Source of the DNA: Lentisphaerae bacterium RIFOXYA12_64_32
GTDB taxonomy: Bacteria; Verrucomicrobiota; Lentisphaeria; Oligosphaerales; YB12-FULL-65-16
Assembly (NCBI GenBank): GCA_001803235.1
Contig: MHBL01000242.1
Location: 1 to 42,510 of the forward strand
Length of the DNA stretch: 42,510 nucleotides
Reading direction: 5' to 3'
Below, piece after piece: positions 37,362-42,510 of the stretch; the stretch's first letter is position 1; the number at the start of each line of letters is the position of its first letter. Made by a program: the position numbers and the translations under genes. The notes under the pieces are model-generated. The model saw only the letters and a program-made list of their open reading frames with translations. It did no database searches and was not told where the DNA came from.

Positions 37362-38153
37362 TCACCCTTCCCCACCGCCCCGGACCCGGACATATGCGGT
37401 CGCGGCCTCGACCAGACTGCTCACTTCCGGGTAAGGCGCCAGGTGTTCACCTAACCGGCGCACGACATCCCGCTCGTGAACCAGTTCCAGTGCCGCCGGG
37501 TAGTTGAGGTCGTACATCCAGTTCATCTGCATGACAAAGAAGTCGGCCAAAGACTTGACCGCATGATACGGGACAGGTTCGCGGGCTTGCACGGCGGCGA
37601 TGATGGCTGCGGTGGGGGCGCCCTTCAGGTCAACGTGCAAGGCGATCTCCGGGTAGAGCCCCACTTTGTCATTGCGCACGGCATCGTCCAGGATCTCGAA
37701 GATGTCCAGTTTGTCAGCATCACGCACCAGGAGAAGGAGTCGCCGACTCGCCTCGGCAAGATCGGCGGGAACACGCGGGCGGTTGTGAAACCGCACCGCC
37801 ACCTCGATGGCGCGCTGGCAGTCGTCTCCGAGCCGACTGAGGACGGCCGATTGCCTCAACACCTCGTAGCCGCGCTCGGCGTGATTCACGGAGATCGCGT
37901 CACTGAACGTCCGAAATTCGGCATACTGTGTGAACCGGCCCACGTCGTGCAGCAAGCCTGCGGTATCACCGATCCGGACCTCCTCCGGCGCCCAGGCCAT
38001 GCGCGTCGCCATGAACCGCGCGTTGGCTGCCACCTTCAGGCTGTGGTCGTACTTGAGTTGTTGCATGGCCGGCAGGCGTCCGTCCGCGTCCGCAAAGCCC
38101 TGCGCGTAGTCGGCAAACCAATGCCGTATGGGGTCCTGCTGTGTCGTGTCCAT
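37362..38153 (-). CDS. HD-domain metal-dependent phosphohydrolase
   Basis: 263 residues, cytoplasmic. The metal-binding pattern is visible: His in YDHSLKV (about 37), the HD pair in AGLLHDVGRF (about 69-70), His in NHAERG, His in RFHNRP and Asp in RDADKLD. The layout matches HD proteins acting on nucleotides or on phosphorylated compounds; no GYP motif of c-di-GMP phosphodiesterases is present. The substrate is unknown. The ATG at 38153 has only a weak ribosome site. The operon context gives no hint. Confidence 0.85.
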   Translation of the reverse strand: MDTTQQDPIRHWFADYAQGFADADGRLPAMQQLKYDHSLKVAANARFMATRMAWAPEEVRIGDTAGLLHDVGRFTQYAEFRTFSDAISVNHAERGYEVLRQSAVLSRLGDDCQRAIEVAVRFHNRPRVPADLAEASRRLLLLVRDADKLDIFEILDDAVRNDKVGLYPEIALHVDLKGAPTAAIIAAVQAREPVPYHAVKSLADFFVMQMNWMYDLNYPAALELVHERDVVRRLGEHLAPYPEVSSLVEAATAYVRVRGGGEG

Positions 38154-38243
38154 GGGGTCGGTACCATACCGGACGGCAGGATGGATGACAACACGCCCCG
38201 TTCGGGGAGTGCCATGCGTCAGCGGCTCCCGGGCGAACGCGCT

Positions 38244-38437
38244 CGATCATGTGAGGGCGTTACTCACCGTCCGCCCGGGTCGTTTCAGCAAAGTTGCGGG
38301 ACCGGCTCCGGCTTCGCGCGACCACTTCGCCGGGACACGTCGGTCCCGCAACCGCCGGAGCGAGCCCTTCGACAGGCTCAGGATCCGCGACCGCGCCGGC
38401 CACTCCATCGCAACCCGCGAGGAACATGGGAACGGCG
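38244..38437. repeat. Interspersed repeat copy (AGTGGC family) with insertions
   Basis: It matches 9187-9317 in the same orientation: GATCATGT..GGCGTTACTC at the left end, CAGCAAAGT then GCGGGACCGG in the middle, GCCGGAGCGAGCC, GGCCACTC and ACATGGGA at the right. Two stretches absent from the other copy are present; one includes CTTCGACAGGCTCAGGA (38367-38383). Arms GTTGCGGGACCG (38293-38304) and its complement (38341-38352) pair. It fills much of the 38154-38658 gap. Confidence 0.65.
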
Positions 38438-38518
38438 CCCACCTTGACGGACGCATGACCAAAGCTCCGGCCGGCAACTTGCGGCTGCGATCTCTCAACG
38501 TATACTTCCCCAACGTAC

Positions 38519-38541
38519 GGTGAGCGCCCGCAGCGCTCACC
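38519..38541 (+). promoter_or_regulatory. Leader hairpin upstream of the PLP gene pair
   Basis: GGTGAGCGC and GCGCTCACC form a perfect 9-bp stem with loop CCGCA, about 118 bases before the first PLP gene. Its role is unknown; it does not match a riboswitch I know. Confidence 0.35.
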
Positions 38542-38658
38542 GGTTCGAGCGTGAATCGGCCCGCACTCATCGTGGGCGGGGGGCGGGGCCATCCACTCGC
38601 TGGCCTTGCCGGCGCCATGTGTTCTGCTCTTGCATCGATCTGCCGTGGAGATGTCAAC

Positions 38659-39801
38659 GTGCTGAACTTGGATACTATTCTGGCCCAGGCGGGATCGCGC
38701 TGGGACGAGAAGACCGGCGCGATCTCCATGCCCGTTTACCACAGTTCGACGTTCCGGCATCCGGGGCTGGGCCGCAGCACCGGGTTCGACTACTCGCGCA
38801 CCCGCAATCCGACGCGCGCCGCGCTGGAGCAGACCCTGGCGGAGGCCGAGGGCGGTGACGGCACCCGCGCCTTCGCGTTCGCCTCCGGCCTCGCGGCCCT
38901 GGATGCCGTCCTGCGCCTCTTCCATCCCGGCGACCGGATCGTGGCCACTGAGGACTTGTACGGCGGCACGTTCCGTCTGTTCGAGAAACTCCTCCGCCCT
39001 TACGGCATCGACGCGGTGTACGTGGACACTGCCGACCTCGAACAGGTCCGCCAGGCGCTGGAGCCCAGGACCAGCGCCGTCTTCCTGGAAGTCCCGAGCA
39101 ACCCGCTGCTGAACGTGGCCGACATCCGGGCCATCGCGGCGCTGGCCAAGCAGCACGGGGCCCTGACCATTGTGGACAACACGTTCCTGACCTTCTGCCG
39201 CCAGCGCCCCCTGGAACTGGGTGCCGACGTGGTCGTCTACAGCGCCACCAAGTACCTGGGCGGACACGACGACGTGATCGCCGGCGTCGCAACGACCCAC
39301 CGGCCGGAACTCGCCGCAAAAATCGCCTTCCTCCAGAATGCCGCCGGCGCCATCCTCGGCCCGCAGGACTCATGGCTGCTGCTGCGCGGCCTGAAAACCC
39401 TGCCGTTGCGCTTGGCAAGGCAGGAACGGAGCGCGTTGACCCTCGCCGAATGGCTGGCCCGGCACCCACGCGTGGCCCGAGTCTTCTATCCCGGGTTGCC
39501 GACGCACCCCGGACATGAACGGCTGCGCCAGCAGGCGTCCGGCTTCGGCGCCATGGTGGCCTTTGAAGTCGCCGACCCGGCGCAGGTCCCGGACATTCTC
39601 GCCGGGGTCTCCGTCTTCATGTTCGCGGAAAGCCTCGGCGGCGTGCAGTCGCTGATTACCTTTCCGGCCGTGCAGACGCACGCGGACATTGCCCCCGACA
39701 TCCGCGAGCGCCTGGGCATCAACAACCGCCTGCTGCGCCTGTCCGTGGGCATCGAGAACGTGGACGACCTGCGGCAAGACCTGGAGCGCGTTCTCGAATG
39801 A
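38659..39801 (+). CDS. PLP-dependent cystathionine gamma-synthase/lyase family enzyme (first of pair)
   Basis: 380 residues from a GTG at 38659 with GTGGAG 8 bases upstream; an ATG at 38551 would add 36 residues without family similarity. Cys/Met-metabolism PLP fold: FDYSRTRNPTRAALE, FASGLAAL, EVPSNPLLNVADI, VDNTFLTF and the PLP lysine Lys198 in YSATKYLGGH. It catalyses a gamma- or beta-elimination/replacement in transsulfuration (cystathionine gamma-synthase, gamma-lyase or beta-lyase, or O-acylhomoserine sulfhydrylase); which one cannot be read from sequence. It overlaps the next gene by ATGA. Confidence 0.9.
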   Translation: MLNLDTILAQAGSRWDEKTGAISMPVYHSSTFRHPGLGRSTGFDYSRTRNPTRAALEQTLAEAEGGDGTRAFAFASGLAALDAVLRLFHPGDRIVATEDLYGGTFRLFEKLLRPYGIDAVYVDTADLEQVRQALEPRTSAVFLEVPSNPLLNVADIRAIAALAKQHGALTIVDNTFLTFCRQRPLELGADVVVYSATKYLGGHDDVIAGVATTHRPELAAKIAFLQNAAGAILGPQDSWLLLRGLKTLPLRLARQERSALTLAEWLARHPRVARVFYPGLPTHPGHERLRQQASGFGAMVAFEVADPAQVPDILAGVSVFMFAESLGGVQSLITFPAVQTHADIAPDIRERLGINNRLLRLSVGIENVDDLRQDLERVLE

Positions 39802-40946
39802 GCAAACACGATTTCTCAACCCGGCTGATCCATCCTGGCAGGGACCGCGACCCGTACACCGGCGCATCGAGCATTCCGATCTACCAGGTCTCCACCTTCC
39901 ACCAGAACGACCCGGAACACTTGGGCCGCTACGACTACGCGCGCAGCGACAACCCCACCCGGGAAGCGCTGGAAATCGCCATCGCCGGGTTGGAGGGCGG
40001 TTCGCGCGGGTTTGCGTTCGCCTCGGGCATGGCGGCAACCGCCTCGGTCATGATGACCTTTCAGACAGGCGATCACCTGGTGGTCGGCGAGGACATCTAT
40101 GGCGGCACCTACCGCATCCTGACAACCGTCTTCCAGCGCTGGGGCCTGGCAACCACCTTCGTGGACAGCACAGACCTGGACCAGGTCCGCGCCGCCATCA
40201 CGCCGAAGACCAAAGCCATCTTTATCGAAACCCCCTCGAACCCCACCCTCAAGATCACCGACCTGGCTGCCGTGGCGCAGATCGCACACGACCACGGGCT
40301 GCTGGCGCTCACCGACAACACCTTCATGTCGCCCGCGCTGCAGCGCCCCCTGGAACTGGGCTTTGACGTCGTGGTGCACAGTGCCACCAAGTTCATCGGC
40401 GGCCATAGTGACCTCATCGCCGGCCTGGCCGTGGTCAAGGACGCCGAACTCGGGCGACGCGTACGGCACGTGCAGAATGCGTTCGGCGCCATCCTCGGCC
40501 CACAAGACTCATGGTTGACGCTGCGTGGCCTGAAAACGCTGGACGTGCGCCTGCGCCGTCAGCAGGAGAGTGCCGCCTTGATCGCGGACTGGCTGCAGGC
40601 ACGCAAGGAAGTGAAAAAGGTATACTACCCGTCGTTGTCCGGGCACCCAGGCCGCGAGGTGCACCTGCGCCAGGCGTCGGGGGGCGGCGCGGTCGTCTCG
40701 TTCGAACTCGAGACCGGGCCCCAGGCCGTGAACCTGATGAAACAGGTCAAACTCCCCCTCGTCGGGGTCAGTCTCGGCGGCGTGGAAAGCATCCTCTCCT
40801 ACCCCGCCACCATGTCGCATGCCGCCATGCCGGAGAAGGAACGCGCCGCCCGCGGCATCACCGCCGGACTGGTGCGGCTGTCGGTCGGACTCGAGTCAGC
40901 CGCCGACTTGCTCCAGGACCTGGACCAGGCCCTGGCGCAGGCATGA
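39798..40946 (+). CDS. PLP-dependent cystathionine gamma-synthase/lyase family enzyme (second of pair)
   Basis: 382 residues, clearly a paralogue of the gene before it. Motifs: YDYARSDNPTREALE, FASGMAATASVM, ETPSNPTLKITDL, LTDNTFMSPALQRPLELG and Lys198 in HSATKFIGGH. The overlapping start (ATGA) suggests coupled synthesis of equal amounts. A synthase plus a beta-lyase, converting an activated homoserine to homocysteine, would explain a pair, as would a gamma-synthase/gamma-lyase duo; this is inference. It is followed by a hairpin at 41003-41024. Confidence 0.9.
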   Translation: MSKHDFSTRLIHPGRDRDPYTGASSIPIYQVSTFHQNDPEHLGRYDYARSDNPTREALEIAIAGLEGGSRGFAFASGMAATASVMMTFQTGDHLVVGEDIYGGTYRILTTVFQRWGLATTFVDSTDLDQVRAAITPKTKAIFIETPSNPTLKITDLAAVAQIAHDHGLLALTDNTFMSPALQRPLELGFDVVVHSATKFIGGHSDLIAGLAVVKDAELGRRVRHVQNAFGAILGPQDSWLTLRGLKTLDVRLRRQQESAALIADWLQARKEVKKVYYPSLSGHPGREVHLRQASGGGAVVSFELETGPQAVNLMKQVKLPLVGVSLGGVESILSYPATMSHAAMPEKERAARGITAGLVRLSVGLESAADLLQDLDQALAQA

Positions 40947-41002
40947 CAGTTCGGGAAACCCGGCGTCACGCATGTGCCGCAAGATGGCGTTCCGCAAAGT
41001 AG

Positions 41003-41024
41003 CAGCATGGCTCCAGCCTTGCTG
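41003..41024. terminator. Hairpin between convergent genes
   Basis: CAGCATGGCT and AGCCTTGCTG pair with one internal T-T mismatch and a 2-base loop. It lies between the convergent PLP gene and the YceI-peroxiredoxin gene, so it could serve both. No T tract is seen. Confidence 0.35.
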
Positions 41025-41043
41025 TCCCGCCCGCCGTTCGGCA

Positions 41044-42297
41044 CTACTTCCGCAGGGCCTTGAGCGCGCTCAGGATGTCGGCCGGTTCCATGCGCTTGGT
41101 GTAGTCCAGGTCGACCATGCCCGCCCGTACCACGCCGCTGGCGTCGATGATGTAGGTGGCGGTGACCGGGAGATCCCAGCGGCCTTCACCGTTGTACTTC
41201 GCCAGGTCGATCTTGTACCGCTCGAGGAAGACTTGCTTCAGCTCGTCCGGCACGTGATAGAGCAGCTTGTAGGCGCGCAGCGTGTCGCCGGTCGCATCGG
41301 AAACAACCGGGTAGGACAGCGCGGCGGCCGCCGCGTCGGCAGGATCCAGCTTCTGCGGGGTGATTCCCACCAGCGACGCACCCAACTCCTTGATCTGGGG
41401 GAACGCGACCTCGAGCGCACGCAGTTGCAGACTGCAGAACGGACACCACTCGCCGCGGTAGAACACGAGCACAACCGGTCCCTTCTTCAGGACCTCGGAC
41501 AACGTGACCTTCTGACCTTTCGCGTCCGGCAGACTGAAATCGGGGGCTTTGTCCCCAACCTTCAACCCCTCGATGTCCTTCTGGCTCAAGATCTCGGCCT
41601 TGGCCTTCTCCAGGGCCGCGACTGTCTCCGGAGGCAACGACGCCTTGTTCTTCTCCTTCAGCGCCTCAAGCTTCTCTGTCAACTGCGGGGCCGGGGCCAC
41701 AGCCGCAACCGCCGCCTCCACCGCCTCGATGTCCAGAACCAGTTCCACGTCAGTGCCCAGCACCGTGATGCCGTTGGGCAACGTCATGTTGTAGCCCATG
41801 CCGAACGCCGTGCGGTCGATGGTCGCCGTCGCGTGGAATCCGGCCCGGAAACCCTTGCGGTGATCGACACCCGAGCCCAGGTAAGCCACGGTGAATGTGA
41901 CCGGCTGCGACTTGCCCAGGAGCTCAAAGGCACCGGTCACATGCGCGTTACTCTTGTCGACGAGCTTCGTCTCCGAGCTGGAGAACCGCGCGGTCGCGAA
42001 CTTGGCGACATTGAAGAAATCCGGGGCGCGCAAGTGCTTGTCGCGGTCCGCATTGGCCGTGTCGATGCTGGTGACGTCGACCTCGGCGTCAACCCGCAAT
42101 GTCTCCGGCTTGTCCACATCCCCACGAATGGTTCCGGAGAAGACGTTGAAGCGACCATTGAACGTCGTGTACAGGTGGCGAATGCGGAAGGTCACCGTCG
42201 AGTGCACCGGGTCAATGGTGAACGTCCGCTCCGCCGCCGAAACCACCGACACCGCCAGCAACGGAATCAGTGCCAGAATGAACCGAATTGCTCTCAT
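41044..42297 (-). CDS. Secreted YceI - peroxiredoxin (AhpC/TSA) fusion protein
   Basis: 417 residues. AGGAGGA precedes the ATG at 42297. Signal peptide FILALIPLLAVSVVSAA (cleavage near residue 21). Residues about 22-195 are a YceI lipocalin-like domain (FTIDPVHSTVTFRIRHLYTTFNG ... DRDKHLRAPDFFNV ... FGMGYN), which binds isoprenoid-type lipids. An Ala- and Lys/Glu-rich helical linker (about 195-245) leads to an AhpC/TSA thioredoxin-fold domain (about 250-415) with APDFSLPDAKG and FYRGEWCPFC, a CxxC pair at Cys285/Cys288. The second domain resembles the peroxiredoxin-like FYRGxWCPxC group. It likely reduces peroxides or disulfides in the periplasm on or near a bound lipid or quinone (inference). 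Confidence 0.88.
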   Translation of the reverse strand: MRAIRFILALIPLLAVSVVSAAERTFTIDPVHSTVTFRIRHLYTTFNGRFNVFSGTIRGDVDKPETLRVDAEVDVTSIDTANADRDKHLRAPDFFNVAKFATARFSSSETKLVDKSNAHVTGAFELLGKSQPVTFTVAYLGSGVDHRKGFRAGFHATATIDRTAFGMGYNMTLPNGITVLGTDVELVLDIEAVEAAVAAVAPAPQLTEKLEALKEKNKASLPPETVAALEKAKAEILSQKDIEGLKVGDKAPDFSLPDAKGQKVTLSEVLKKGPVVLVFYRGEWCPFCSLQLRALEVAFPQIKELGASLVGITPQKLDPADAAAAALSYPVVSDATGDTLRAYKLLYHVPDELKQVFLERYKIDLAKYNGEGRWDLPVTATYIIDASGVVRAGMVDLDYTKRMEPADILSALKALRK

Positions 42298-42510
42298 GCA
42301 AAGTCCTCCTGATTTGCGCTGCTTCAGAAATCGGCATCGAACCGCGTGGTTGCCGCCGAAGCAGATGCGGACCGGAAGCCTGAAACGCTTCTGCATCCCA
42401 CTTGACCATATCATCTCGCCCTTCGAAAGTCGCGTCCTTCACTCAATTAATGGTAATGCGTCAGTGGCGGGTGGAGATAGGGTCGAAGGTTGACCGGGGC
42501 TGGCGTCTAA

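Noticed and set aside
38438..38658. SAM- or SAH-riboswitch in front of the PLP gene pair
   Set aside because: Only one 9-bp hairpin is seen; no multi-stem junction or known conserved core could be recognised.
42298..42510. Gene at the right edge of the window
   Set aside because: No frame with start, ribosome site or family similarity is visible in the last 213 bases.

Overview
The window is a high-GC (roughly 60-65 %) bacterial chromosome segment with no rRNA, tRNA or CRISPR. The style suggests a member of the PVC superphylum or a neighbouring lineage such as Hydrogenedentota or Armatimonadota: a prepilin-like protein with an H-X9-DG motif, secreted right-handed beta-helix, BNR and GHL6/GH42-like carbohydrate proteins, a CII-like orphan regulator, and many intergenic repeats. 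This placement is an inference from gene content only.

Layout. 1-1280: two small membrane proteins (DUF3392; PLDc_N) and a phage-CII-like DNA-binding protein. 1450-9060: three minus-strand genes for carbohydrate-acting proteins, separated by foldback repeats. 9190-11680: a MagIII-type DNA glycosylase and methylthioribose-1-phosphate isomerase (mtnA). 11790-14670: a 52-bp palindrome and a large secreted GHL6/GH42-like glycosidase. 15030-16510: an AbiEii/AbiEi toxin-antitoxin pair in toxin-first order. 16660-20670: a broken beta-helix gene, a BNR-repeat lipoprotein and a pseudopilin. 20930-29700: kdpA, kdpB, kdpC, a stand-alone DUF4118 sensor-like gene, kdpD and kdpE. 30009-36379: deoR-type regulator, then E2, E3 and a fused E1 of a pyruvate or branched-chain 2-oxoacid dehydrogenase complex, all on the minus strand. 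36794-38153: a small secreted protein and an HD-domain protein. 38659-40946: two tandem, overlapping PLP enzymes of the cystathionine synthase/lyase family. 41044-42297: a secreted YceI-peroxiredoxin fusion.

How the parts fit. The secreted glycosidase-like proteins suggest a heterotroph that attacks complex polysaccharides. The Kdp block is a complete high-affinity potassium pump with its two-component control, preceded by helically phased TTGAC boxes. The dehydrogenase block encodes a full complex, and a 15-bp box lies both upstream of deoR and between deoR and the complex genes. mtnA and the PLP pair belong to sulfur amino-acid metabolism but are not adjacent.

The most unusual signal is non-coding. 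Degenerate tandem arrays of 7-mers (also 8- and 9-mers) start at, or within one base of, the stop codons of about seven minus-strand genes, including all three dehydrogenase genes. Array sequences differ between genes, but the period and the anchoring recur, and no plus-strand gene shows one. In addition there are at least three families of foldback repeats, including a pair of inverted palindromic elements that bracket mtnA and the GHL6-like gene.
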